Assembly: GCA_003050565.1 (NCBI GenBank)
Contig: PEBW01000002.1
Location: 285,604 to 349,603 of the forward strand
Direction: 5' to 3'
DNA from: Brockia lithotrophica
Lineage (GTDB): Bacteria > Bacillota > Bacilli > Thermicanales > DSM-22653
Length of the DNA stretch: 64,000 bases
Shown here: in pieces, positions 8,452 through 15,831 of the stretch
Layout: each line of letters begins with the position of its first letter
Numbering within the stretch: position 1 is the first letter of the stretch
The notes under the pieces: model-generated
Databases searched by the model: none
Seen by the model: only the letters and a program-made list of their open reading frames with translations
Told to the model about the DNA's origin: nothing
Program-made: the position numbers and the translations under genes

Positions 8452-9339
8452 TCAAGAAAACGCCCACGGACGTTCGAGGCCGGAGCGCCGCTTCTTCGGC
8501 GGGAGGGGGGGAAGGGCGAGGGCGCGCACGCGCGCCGCGAGCTCCGCCGAAGATCGAGCGATTTCCGCCAGGAGCTCCACCTCTTCGGCAGAAAATGCCC
8601 GGCCTAGAAGGAGGTCCGGACGTCGCTCGAGCGTGCGGCGAAGGCTTTCCCGCTTCCGCCAGCGGGCGATCGCCCCGTGATCGCCGGACCGGAGGACGTC
8701 CGGAACCGTCCAGCCGCGGAATTCCGGTGGGCGCGTGTACTGCGGGTACTCCAAGAGCCCCTCGGAAAAGGATTCCTCGGCGGTCGAAGCCTCGTTTCCC
8801 AAGACTCCGGGGCGCAGGCGGACGACCGCGTCGACGACGACCATCGCCGCAAGCTCGCCGCCCGTGAGGACGAAATCTCCCAAGGAAAGCTCCTCGCTCA
8901 CGAGGTGCTCGCGCACCCGCTCGTCGACCCCTTCGTAATGTCCGCAGAGGAAGACGAGTCGGTCGAAGCGCGCGAGGCGTCGGGCTTCGGCCTGCGTGAA
9001 GGGGCGCCCCTGGGGGGTGAGGAAGATCACCGGCGGGCGGCGTTCGGGCTTCGGAAGCTCCGCCCACCGTTCGAAAGCCTCTTCCCCGCCCAAGACGTGG
9101 ACGAGGGCGCGAAAGATCGGTTCTACCTTGAGGACCATGCCGCTCCCGCCCCCGTACGGCTCGTCGTCCACGGTCCGGTGGCGGTCTTCGGCGAAGTCGC
9201 GGATGTCGACGATGCGGGGGAGAAACCGTCCTTCCCGTTGGGCGCGGCCGAGGATGCTCGCCCCGAAGACCGGAGGAAAGACCTCGGGAAAAAGGGTGAG
9301 GACGTCCACGACGAAGGGGGAAGGTTCTCGCCCGGTCAC
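8452..9339 (-). CDS. trmD: tRNA (guanine-N1)-methyltransferase TrmD
   Basis: The 295-residue SPOUT enzyme makes m1G37 in tRNAs reading CNN codons, preventing +1 frameshifting. Family motifs include [64 protein letters not shown] and [12 protein letters not shown]; the knot region binds S-adenosylmethionine. It runs about 40 residues longer than average, with a C-terminal Pro/Lys/Arg-rich tail. The GTG start overlaps the rimM stop by 4 bases (GTGA). Confidence 0.97.
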   Translation of the reverse strand: MTGREPSPFVVDVLTLFPEVFPPVFGASILGRAQREGRFLPRIVDIRDFAEDRHRTVDDEPYGGGSGMVLKVEPIFRALVHVLGGEEAFERWAELPKPERRPPVIFLTPQGRPFTQAEARRLARFDRLVFLCGHYEGVDERVREHLVSEELSLGDFVLTGGELAAMVVVDAVVRLRPGVLGNEASTAEESFSEGLLEYPQYTRPPEFRGWTVPDVLRSGDHGAIARWRKRESLRRTLERRPDLLLGRAFSAEEVELLAEIARSSAELAARVRALALPPLPPKKRRSGLERPWAFS

Positions 9340-9923
9340 GACTCCCGCGCCTCCTCGTCATCGAGCCCCGGAAGGCCCGGGAGAAGCCGCACGCGGACGA
9401 CTCCCTCCGCAGGGGACACCTCGCGCACGACCTCCGCGATGAAGGGAAGGAGGAGGTCGGGCCTACCGGGTCGGCTCACCACCCATACGTCGTTTGCCGC
9501 GTAGGGAAGAACTTCGGACACCACGCCGATTTCCCTCCCCGCCTCGTCGAGCACGCGGAGACCTACGACTTCGTCCACGTAGTACGTTCCCTCGGGAAGG
9601 GCGGAGCGTTCGGCGCGGCGCACGTAGAGATCCCGACCTCGGAGCGCCTCCGCAGCGTTTCGGTCTCCGATGCCCCGAAAAGCGAGGAGGTAGACGGCTC
9701 CGCTCGTGCGGGCGCGAACGACTTCGAGCGGACGGAGATCGGAAGCGTCCGGATTCGACGCCTGCGGTCCGGCGAGGTAGAGCGTGCGCCCCGGGCGAAA
9801 GCGCTCCGCGGGAAAATCCGTAGACGGAAGAACGCGGACTTCGCCGCGGATTCCGTGCGGGGCGACAATCCGTCCTACGCGCGCGTATCCGCTTCGATCG
9901 CGCGACTTGGACTCCTCCGGCAC
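9336..9923 (-). CDS. rimM: ribosome maturation factor RimM
   Basis: The 195-residue protein aids 30S head assembly through binding uS19. The N-terminal RimM domain ([23 protein letters not shown] with the GxHGxxGxVRV signature, then [22 protein letters not shown]) precedes a PRC-barrel ([25 protein letters not shown]) ending [12 protein letters not shown]. The GTG at 9923, preceded by GAGGGGG, removes a long upstream extension that only reads antisense-like sequence. It lies directly after rpsP, whereas many Bacilli have khpA between them. Confidence 0.95.
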   Translation of the reverse strand: MPEESKSRDRSGYARVGRIVAPHGIRGEVRVLPSTDFPAERFRPGRTLYLAGPQASNPDASDLRPLEVVRARTSGAVYLLAFRGIGDRNAAEALRGRDLYVRRAERSALPEGTYYVDEVVGLRVLDEAGREIGVVSEVLPYAANDVWVVSRPGRPDLLLPFIAEVVREVSPAEGVVRVRLLPGLPGLDDEEARES

Positions 9924-9955
9924 ATCCCCAGCCCCCTCGGAGATTCGCCGCCTTT

Positions 9956-10252
9956 TCAACCTTGGGTACCTTGGACTTCCGCCTTGCGCGCCTTCCTCCG
10001 CTCGTGGTACGCCTTGAGGACGCCCGCCTTGCGGAGCAAGCTCCGCGCCGTCTCCGTAGGTTGGGCGCCGTGTTCGAGCCAGTAGAGGGCGCGTTCCACG
10101 TCGATGCGCACGGTCTCCGGTTCCGTGAGCGGGTCGTAGATGCCGATCTCCTCGACGAAGCGGCCGTCCCGCGGTGAAGTCGCCTCGGAAACGACCACGC
10201 GGTAAAACGGGCGCTTCCTGCGCCCCATGCGGCGCAAACGAATCTTGAGCAC
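9956..10252 (-). CDS. rpsP: 30S ribosomal protein bS16
   Basis: The 98-residue protein begins with the bS16 signature LKIRLRRMGRRKRPFYRVVV, followed by DGRFVEEIGIYDPL and AQPTETARSLLRKAGVLKAY. It binds the 16S rRNA 5' domain early in assembly. The GTG start follows AGGAGG. It sits between ffh and rimM, about 60 bases from ffh, and is probably in the ylxM operon. Confidence 0.97.
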   Translation of the reverse strand: MLKIRLRRMGRRKRPFYRVVVSEATSPRDGRFVEEIGIYDPLTEPETVRIDVERALYWLEHGAQPTETARSLLRKAGVLKAYHERRKARKAEVQGTQG

Positions 10253-10311
10253 GGCGCATGCCTCCTTTTGTCTCGTCGTAGAACCGTCGTCGGACGCGCC
10301 GGAAGTGGGCT

Positions 10312-11730
10312 TCAGCGCCAGAACTTGCGCTTGGCCTTTTTGCCGCCGGCGAAGGGGAAGCCCCCCGCTCCCCCGAGAAGACCGCTCAGGTCTCCCAAAT
10401 CCCCGACGTCGGGAAGGCGACCTTTCTTGCCTCCGCCGCGGCCCATCTGCTTCATGAGCTTGCGCATCGTCTCGAATTGCTTGAGGAGGCGGTTTACGTC
10501 CTGCACGGACGTGCCGCTCCCTCGGGCGATGCGCTTCCGGCGGCTGTAATTCACGATCTCCGGGCGGCGACGCTCTTCCGGCGTCATAGAGAGGATGATC
10601 GCCTCGATCCGGCGAAGCTCGCGCTCGTCCACACTCACCCCGCGGAGCGCACCACCCACGCCGGGAATGAGCTTGAGGAGCTCCTCCAGCGGACCCATGC
10701 GCCGGAGGCTCCGAAGCTGCTCGAGGAAGTCCTCGAGGTCGAACGTCGCCTCCCGCATCTTGCGCTCGAGTTCGGCGGCGCGCCGTTCGTCGAGCTCGCG
10801 CTCGGCTTTTTCGATGAGCGTGAGGATATCCCCCATCCCGAGGATCCGCTGGGCCATGCGATCGGGGTAAAAGGGCTCGAGGTCCTCGAGCTTTTCTCCT
10901 ACGGCTACGAACTTTACGGGCGCCCCCGTGACCGCCCGAACGGAGAGGACGGCTCCGCCCCGGCTGTCCCCGTCGAGCTTTGTGACGACGACCCCCGTGA
11001 GCGCCAGGCGGCTGTGGAACTCGCGCGCGACGCGCACGGCGTCCTGACCGGCCATGGCATCGAGGGTGAAGAGGATCTCGTGAGGGGTGAGCTCCGCCTT
11101 CATCCGCTCGAGCTCCGCCATGAGCTCCTCGTCCACGTGGAGGCGGCCCGCCGTATCCACGAGGACGACGTCCCGCCCCTCTTCGCGCGCGCGCGCCACG
11201 CCCTCGCGGGCGATGCGCACGGCGTCGTCCACGTCGTAGCGCGTGTACACGGGAACGCCGGCCTTCCCGCCCAAGGTCTCGAGCTGCTCGCGCGCCGCCG
11301 GTCGGTACACGTCCGCCCCCACGAGGAGGGGGGAACGTCCTTCGCGGAGGAAGTGGTAGGCGAGCTTCGCCGCGGTCGTCGTCTTCCCCGTCCCCTGCAG
11401 GCCCACGAGAAAGAGCACCGTAGGCGGCGACTTCGCCCAGCGCACGTCCTCCCGCGCCTCTCCCATGAGCCGCACGAGTTCCTCGTAGACGACCTTGACG
11501 ACCTGCTGGGCGGGAGTGAGGCTCTCCAGCACTTCCTGACCGACGGCGCGCTCCCTGATGCGCGCGAGGAAATCCCGGACGACCTCCACGCTCACGTCCG
11601 CCTCGAGGAGGGCGAGGCGGACTTCGCGGAGCGCCTCATCCACGTCTCTTTCGCGCAGCTTCCCCCGGCCGCGCAGGCGGGAAAACGCCCGCTCGAGCCG
11701 TTCCGTAAGCGCCTCGAACACGCTCTTCAC
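10312..11730 (-). CDS. ffh: signal recognition particle protein Ffh (SRP54)
   Basis: The 472-residue GTPase binds 4.5S/scRNA and nascent signal sequences and docks with FtsY at the membrane. The N domain (about 1-100) is followed by the G domain with GLQGTGKTTTAAKLA (about 110-124), ADVYRPAAREQL, LVDTAGRLHVDEELM and TKLDGDSRGG. The M domain starts near 320 and contains KRIARGSGTSVQDVNRLLKQF. The C-terminus is Gly/Lys-rich rather than strongly Met-rich. ATG overlaps the ylxM stop by four bases. Confidence 0.97.
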   Translation of the reverse strand: MKSVFEALTERLERAFSRLRGRGKLRERDVDEALREVRLALLEADVSVEVVRDFLARIRERAVGQEVLESLTPAQQVVKVVYEELVRLMGEAREDVRWAKSPPTVLFLVGLQGTGKTTTAAKLAYHFLREGRSPLLVGADVYRPAAREQLETLGGKAGVPVYTRYDVDDAVRIAREGVARAREEGRDVVLVDTAGRLHVDEELMAELERMKAELTPHEILFTLDAMAGQDAVRVAREFHSRLALTGVVVTKLDGDSRGGAVLSVRAVTGAPVKFVAVGEKLEDLEPFYPDRMAQRILGMGDILTLIEKAERELDERRAAELERKMREATFDLEDFLEQLRSLRRMGPLEELLKLIPGVGGALRGVSVDERELRRIEAIILSMTPEERRRPEIVNYSRRKRIARGSGTSVQDVNRLLKQFETMRKLMKQMGRGGGKKGRLPDVGDLGDLSGLLGGAGGFPFAGGKKAKRKFWR

Positions 11731-12185
11731 CCCTTCTCCCCGACGCTTCCCCGCGCGCCTTCTCTCGGACCGACCGGAGGAGGAACGCGGGATGTCTTGT
11801 GCGCTTCCCGGGGAACATCGTCTCCTTCCGCGAGACGGCGGAGTTCCTCCAAGAGACTTTGCCCCTCGCCGTGATACGGGGGCGGAACCTGCGCGAGGAG
11901 GCGGGCGAAGGCGGCGCGAAGGGCGTGTAGACGCTCCCTTTTTTTCCGAAGCCCGAGGACGTCTTCAAAGGCGCGCAAGCGCGCCTCTCCGCGCCGCAGG
12001 TGCTCGTGTACGGACTGGCGCGTCCGTCCCGCTTCCGCTGCGAGCTCCGCGAGCGAAAGGTCGTCTTCGTAGTAGCGGACGAGGAGCTCCCGCGTGCGCG
12101 GAGGCAAAAGCTCCCCGTAGATGTCCAGGAGCTCGCCGACCTCCACCTTCCGCCTCAGACGCTCCTCTTCGTCCACCGACCCCAT
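11727..12185 (-). CDS. ylxM: YlxM/p13-like HTH protein
   Basis: The 152-residue protein has the sigma-70-region-4-like helix-turn-helix of the YlxM family: LLDIYGELLPPRTRELLVRYYEDDLSLAELAAEAGRTR in overlapping pieces, then QSVHEHLRRGEARLRAFED. The family is nearly always encoded just before ffh and is thought to act with the SRP pathway. A C-terminal tail of about 35 residues is extra. Start ATG at 12185 is preferred; an in-frame GTG four codons later is an alternative. It ends inside the ffh start (ATGA). Confidence 0.93.
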   Translation of the reverse strand: MGSVDEEERLRRKVEVGELLDIYGELLPPRTRELLVRYYEDDLSLAELAAEAGRTRQSVHEHLRRGEARLRAFEDVLGLRKKRERLHALRAAFARLLAQVPPPYHGEGQSLLEELRRLAEGDDVPREAHKTSRVPPPVGPREGARGSVGEKG

Positions 12186-12212
12186 CCCCCACACTTCGCT
12201 CAAGACGAGGAG

Positions 12213-12241
12213 AGCATACCGAAGGGAGGGAGAAAAGTCAA
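12213..12241 (-). promoter_or_regulatory. sigma-A promoter of the ylxM-ffh-rpsP operon
   Basis: TTGACT (12241-12236), a 17-base spacer and TATGCT (12218-12213) lie about 30 bases before ylxM on the leftward strand. The hexamers and spacing are close to consensus, so this is the probable operon promoter. Confidence 0.8.
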
Positions 12242-12301
12242 GGCCTGTTCGGATAAAATCCTGACACACGGACGGACGCCGTGCTAACCGCCATCCGGTC
12301 G

Positions 12302-12310
12302 TGGTACAAT
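12302..12310 (+). promoter_or_regulatory. extended -10 element upstream of the YwiC-like gene
   Basis: TGGTACAAT is an extended -10 (TG-n-TACAAT) with no good -35 in front. It is about 125 bases before the YwiC-like start and faces it. The same TGGTACAAT string recurs before other genes in the window. Confidence 0.45.
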
Positions 12311-12434
12311 GGACCCGACTCCCCGCAGTCCGGCCTTCGAGAAGTGTCGGGGTTTCCGGGGTTCCGCGACACGCCGGCGGCACGAGCAAAGGGATGGGCT
12401 CAAGCCCAGCCGTTCCGAAACGGAGTTGAGGAGA

Positions 12435-13169
12435 ATGGCGGGTTTATCCTCCTTGGAAAACGCCTACTTCCCCCGCGAACACGGGGCGTGGTTCATGTTC
12501 TTCGTGCCCCTCTTTGTCGGGCTCCTTCGCTTTCCATCCGGGTGGAACGTCTCCCTCGCTCTCGGCCTTGCGTTTCTCTTCCTGTCCGCAGGCGGTTGGC
12601 TCCGCTACCTCCGAAGCCGCTTCCGTGAAGAGTCCGCCCTCGTCTGGGGGGGCGTTTTCGCAGGCGTGGGAATCCTCTTCCTCCTCCCCCCGCTCATCCA
12701 CACCCCCGTGCTCTACGGGTTCCTCGCCGTAGGAATTCTCTTTGCCCTCGCCTACGCGCGGGAAGTCCTCCGACGCCGGGATAAGACCGTACCCGCCCAC
12801 GTCGCCGCGGCCTTCCTCCTCTCGCTCCCGTACCCCCTCCTCGCCACGTCGAGCGCCGGCACGCTCACCGCCGGCGCCTGGCACGGGTACCTCCTCTTCG
12901 CCGCCCTGACCGTAGGTTCGAGCCTGTACGTGAAGAGCCTCATCCGCGAACGGCGCGACCCGACGTACGCCTGGGCCTCCCACGCCTACCACGTCGTCGT
13001 CCCCACGGCCTTCGCCCTCGTCCGCCCTACCTACGCCCTCCTCTTCCTCCCCGCCCTGGCCCGCGACCTCGGAACGCCGCGCTCTCGCAAGATTTCCCCG
13101 GCGGTCGTCGGGGTGATCGAGATCGCCAACTTCCTCGCCTTTGGCATCCTCTTCCTCCTCTGGGGCTGA
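12435..13169 (+). CDS. YwiC-like integral membrane protein
   Basis: The 244-residue protein opens YFPREHGAWFMFFVPL, the E-H-G-A-W motif of YwiC-like proteins. It then has about seven hydrophobic stretches (for example LALGLAFLFLSAGGWL, GVFAGVGILFLLPPLI, GFLAVGILFALAYA) and ends in two close helices. YwiC lies in the B. subtilis nar/fnr region but its function is unknown. GAGGAG sits almost against the chosen ATG, so the true start could be the TTG at 12453. It is divergent from ylxM and convergent with the amino-acid transporter. Confidence 0.8.
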   Translation: MAGLSSLENAYFPREHGAWFMFFVPLFVGLLRFPSGWNVSLALGLAFLFLSAGGWLRYLRSRFREESALVWGGVFAGVGILFLLPPLIHTPVLYGFLAVGILFALAYAREVLRRRDKTVPAHVAAAFLLSLPYPLLATSSAGTLTAGAWHGYLLFAALTVGSSLYVKSLIRERRDPTYAWASHAYHVVVPTAFALVRPTYALLFLPALARDLGTPRSRKISPAVVGVIEIANFLAFGILFLLWG

Positions 13170-13196
13170 GGGGAAGGACCGACAGAAAAGGCGAAC

Positions 13197-13226
13197 GCCC
13201 GTCCGTCGGGTTCCCTCGGGACGGGC
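13197..13226. terminator. hairpin between convergent genes
   Basis: GCCCGTCC (13197-13204) can pair with GGACGGGC (13219-13226) around a 14-base loop, between the stops of the YwiC-like gene and the ABC ATPase. There is no U-run on either side, so termination is inferred from position only. Confidence 0.35.
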
Positions 13227-13238
13227 ATAGCAAAGCGG

Positions 13239-14042
13239 TCAAACCCGAAGAATCTTGCCGAGAAAGCTCCTCGTCCGCTCCTCCCGCGGTCGGTTGAACA
13301 CCTCCTCGGGAGTGCCTTCCTCGACCACCCGTCCTTCGTCCATGAACACCACGCGGTGGCCGACCTCGCGGGCAAACCCCATTTCGTGGGTGACGACGAC
13401 CATCGTCATCCCTTCGCGGGCGAGCTCCCGCATGACGTCGAGGACTTCCTTCACCATCTCGGGGTCGAGGGCGGACGTCGGCTCGTCGAAGAGCATCGCC
13501 TTAGGGCGCATCATGAGGGCGCGTGCGATGGCCACGCGCTGCTTTTGTCCGCCGGACAGCTCGTCGGGAAACGCCCGCGCCTTATCCCGAAGACCCACCT
13601 TATCCAGCAAGGCGAGGGCGTCCCTTTCCGCATCCTGCCGCGAACGCTTTCGTACGAGGACAGGGGCGAGCGTGAGGTTGTCGAGCACGGAGAGGTGCGG
13701 AAAGAGGTGGAACTGCTGGAAGACCATGCCGAGCTCGCGACGCACGGCGTCGAGGTTCACCCCCGAGCCGTGCAGCGGCACGCCGTCCACGTACACCTCG
13801 CCCGACTGGAACGTCTCGAGGCCGTTGAGGCATCGGAGGAGCGTGCTTTTCCCCGATCCCGAAGGACCGATGACGACGACCACTTCGCCGCGGTGAACGA
13901 CGAAGTCTACGTCCTTTAGAACGTGCTGCCGGCCGAACCACTTGTTCAGACGGACCGTGCGGATGAGGATGTCCCGCGCACTTCCGCCGCTCTCCCCCTC
14001 GGTCGCCGCAGAAGGGGAGCGTTTATTCGTCGCTTCGGCCAT
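13239..14042 (-). CDS. polar amino-acid ABC transporter, ATP-binding protein (GlnQ-like)
   Basis: The 267-residue ATPase has Walker [11 protein letters not shown]-loop [16 protein letters not shown], signature [15 protein letters not shown], Walker [17 protein letters not shown] and the H-loop [10 protein letters not shown]. These match the HisP/GlnQ group that energises uptake of polar amino acids. A Ser/Glu-rich N-terminus of about 25 residues precedes the fold. The ATG at 14042 follows CGGAGG and overlaps the permease gene by 20 bases. Order on this strand is binding protein, permease, ATPase. Confidence 0.95.
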   Translation of the reverse strand: MAEATNKRSPSAATEGESGGSARDILIRTVRLNKWFGRQHVLKDVDFVVHRGEVVVVIGPSGSGKSTLLRCLNGLETFQSGEVYVDGVPLHGSGVNLDAVRRELGMVFQQFHLFPHLSVLDNLTLAPVLVRKRSRQDAERDALALLDKVGLRDKARAFPDELSGGQKQRVAIARALMMRPKAMLFDEPTSALDPEMVKEVLDVMRELAREGMTMVVVTHEMGFAREVGHRVVFMDEGRVVEEGTPEEVFNRPREERTRSFLGKILRV

Positions 14043-14727
14043 GGGCAAACCTCCGTTCGAGCGCGTACGAAACTTGCGTAAAGATCGTCGTAAGGAGGAA
14101 GTAGAGGAAGGCGACGGGCAAAAATGCCTCCCAGGGCCGGAGCGTCGCCCCGAGGATCGTCCGCGCCGCAAAGGTGAGTTCCGGCGCGGAAATCGCGGCG
14201 AGGAGCGAGGAGTCCTTGAGGAGGGCGATGAACTCGTTCGTGAGGGGCGGAAGGACGCGGCGGAGCGCCTGGGGCAAGATCACGTAACGCATGGCCTGCC
14301 AGTGGGTGAGGCCGAGGGAACGGGCCGCTTCCATTTGCCCGCGCGCCACAGATTGGATACCCGCCCGGAAGATTTCCGCCACGTACGCCGCGCTGTTGAG
14401 CCCCAAGGCGACGACGCCGCTCACCACGGGTCCCTGGGAAGCTCCGAAAATTCCCGGGATGACCGCAAAGTGGATGATGAAGATCTGCACGAAAAGGGGG
14501 GTGCCGCGAAACACGTCCACGTAAGCGGACGCCGGCACCCGCACGAAGGGGTTGCGCGAAAGGCGGGCGAAGGCGAGGACGAGGCCGAGGATAAGGCCGA
14601 TCGCCTCGCCGGCGAGGGCAAAGAAGAGCGTGTAGCCGATGCCCCGTACGATGAGATCTTCGTAGTGGGCGAGGATGTCCCAGCGGAAGTTCAGGGCCGC
14701 GAGTTGCGCGAGTTCCCCACCGATCGT
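14023..14727 (-). CDS. polar amino-acid ABC transporter, permease (start uncertain)
   Basis: The HisM/GlnP-type permease carries the EAA loop [25 protein letters not shown] (read in overlapping parts) and [15 protein letters not shown]. The first membrane helix ([19 protein letters not shown]) lies upstream of the only standard in-frame start (GTG at 14544), so that GTG would delete it. A strong AAAGGAGG ends at 14736. The first in-frame codons at suitable spacing are ACG (14727) and ATC (14724), with a CTG at 14694 that would begin MNFRWDI. No ATG, GTG or TTG fits, so a non-standard start or a sequencing error is likely. I report the longest supported span. Confidence 0.8.
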   Translation of the reverse strand, partial: TIGGELAQLAALNFRWDILAHYEDLIVRGIGYTLFFALAGEAIGLILGLVLAFARLSRNPFVRVPASAYVDVFRGTPLFVQIFIIHFAVIPGIFGASQGPVVSGVVALGLNSAAYVAEIFRAGIQSVARGQMEAARSLGLTHWQAMRYVILPQALRRVLPPLTNEFIALLKDSSLLAAISAPELTFAARTILGATLRPWEAFLPVAFLYFLLTTIFTQVSYALERRFAHGRSDE

Positions 14728-14766
14728 CCGTCGAACCTCCTTTGGCGGGACCCGGGGCCTAGACCC

Positions 14767-15576
14767 TCACTCGACGGCGCCCGCGCCGAAGATCTGCTTG
14801 AGGATGCCCTGCTTCTTGGCCTTGTCGAGCGCGGCGTTCAAGAGGTTGAGGAGTTCCGCGTTTCCCTTCTTCACCATGATCCCGTAGTACTCTTTTTCAA
14901 ACGAGGGGTCGTTGGCGGTGACGAGCTTGGAACCGGGATTTTCCTTCACGTAGAGGTCCACGACGGCGTTGTCCGCTACGACGGCACCCACACCGCCGTT
15001 CTCGAGCTCTTTCAGGGCGTACGGCGTGTTTTCGAAGGAGCGAATGCGCGGATTTGTGTCCCCCAGGATTTTCTTTACGACTTCGTGCCCCGTGGTGCCG
15101 TTCTGCACGCCGACGGGGAAGGTTCCGTTCCTCAAATCCTCGACGCTCCTTACGGGGTGATCCGCGCGGGAGACGATGAGCTGGTGGGCTTCGAAGTACG
15201 GTTCCGTGAAGTCGTACGTCTTCTTCCGCTCGTCGGTGATCGTAATCGCGGAGATCGCCATGTCTACCTCGCCGTTTTGCACAGCCTGGAAGAGGGCATC
15301 CCAGCCGAGGTTGCGGATGTCGACGCGGAAGCCCCCGAGCTCCGCGAGTTTCTTGATGAGTTCGATGTCCGTTCCTACGATTTCTCCCTTGTCGTTCACG
15401 TACTCGAACGGTTTGTAGGCCGCATCCGTACCCACGATGTAGACCTTACCGCCCGCGCTTCCCGACGAATTCTCCGTATCCTGGCCTTTCCCGCAAGCCC
15501 CGAGAGCAAAGACGAGGGCGAAGGCGAGAATCCCCAAGAGCGCCGACCGTTTGGATAGGCGTATGCCGCGCAGCAT
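14767..15576 (-). CDS. polar amino-acid ABC transporter, substrate-binding lipoprotein
   Basis: The 269-residue protein starts with a lipoprotein signal peptide: basic MLRGIRLSKR, a hydrophobic core and the lipobox LGAC with Cys28 as the lipidated residue. The mature part is a type-3 solute-binding domain: YIVGTDAAYKPFEYVNDKGE, GTDIELIKKLAE, WDALFQAVQNGEVDMAISAI, TDERKKTYDFTEPYFEA and GVQNGTTG. The ligand is probably arginine, glutamine or a similar polar amino acid. The ATG at 15576 follows AAGGGGGG. It is first in a three-gene operon. Confidence 0.95.
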   Translation of the reverse strand: MLRGIRLSKRSALLGILAFALVFALGACGKGQDTENSSGSAGGKVYIVGTDAAYKPFEYVNDKGEIVGTDIELIKKLAELGGFRVDIRNLGWDALFQAVQNGEVDMAISAITITDERKKTYDFTEPYFEAHQLIVSRADHPVRSVEDLRNGTFPVGVQNGTTGHEVVKKILGDTNPRIRSFENTPYALKELENGGVGAVVADNAVVDLYVKENPGSKLVTANDPSFEKEYYGIMVKKGNAELLNLLNAALDKAKKQGILKQIFGAGAVE

Positions 15577-15706
15577 GCGCGATCCCCCCTTGCGTCCGTT
15601 CCGTCCTGCCCGACGCACGTCGCCGAAAGTTCCGAAACCCTTCGCTTTCCCGCCGCAAAGACCCTACCGCTTCTCCCGAGAAGGCGGGGCGGTGTCGATG
15701 GATGTA

Positions 15707-15735
15707 AGTATACATATAGGCGCATAGTTATGCAA
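15707..15735 (-). promoter_or_regulatory. promoter of the amino-acid transporter operon with two inverted repeats
   Basis: TTGCAT (15735-15730), a 17-base spacer and TATACT (15712-15707) make a strong promoter. Two 14-base inverted repeats overlap it: TGCATAACTATGCG across the -35/spacer and ATGTATACTTACAT across the -10. Their form (5-base arms, 4-base AT-rich centre) resembles ArgR boxes, but the 19-base centre spacing is not the usual 21. Repression by an amino-acid-responsive regulator is an inference. Confidence 0.65.
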
Positions 15736-15831
15736 CAGGATGCCGGCGGGGTCCGGGGCAAGATCCCGAAAGCCTCGAGGACGCGCGGCGGGGCGGACGG
15801 TCAGAAGCTCCCGAGGAAAATGCTCCGAAGG

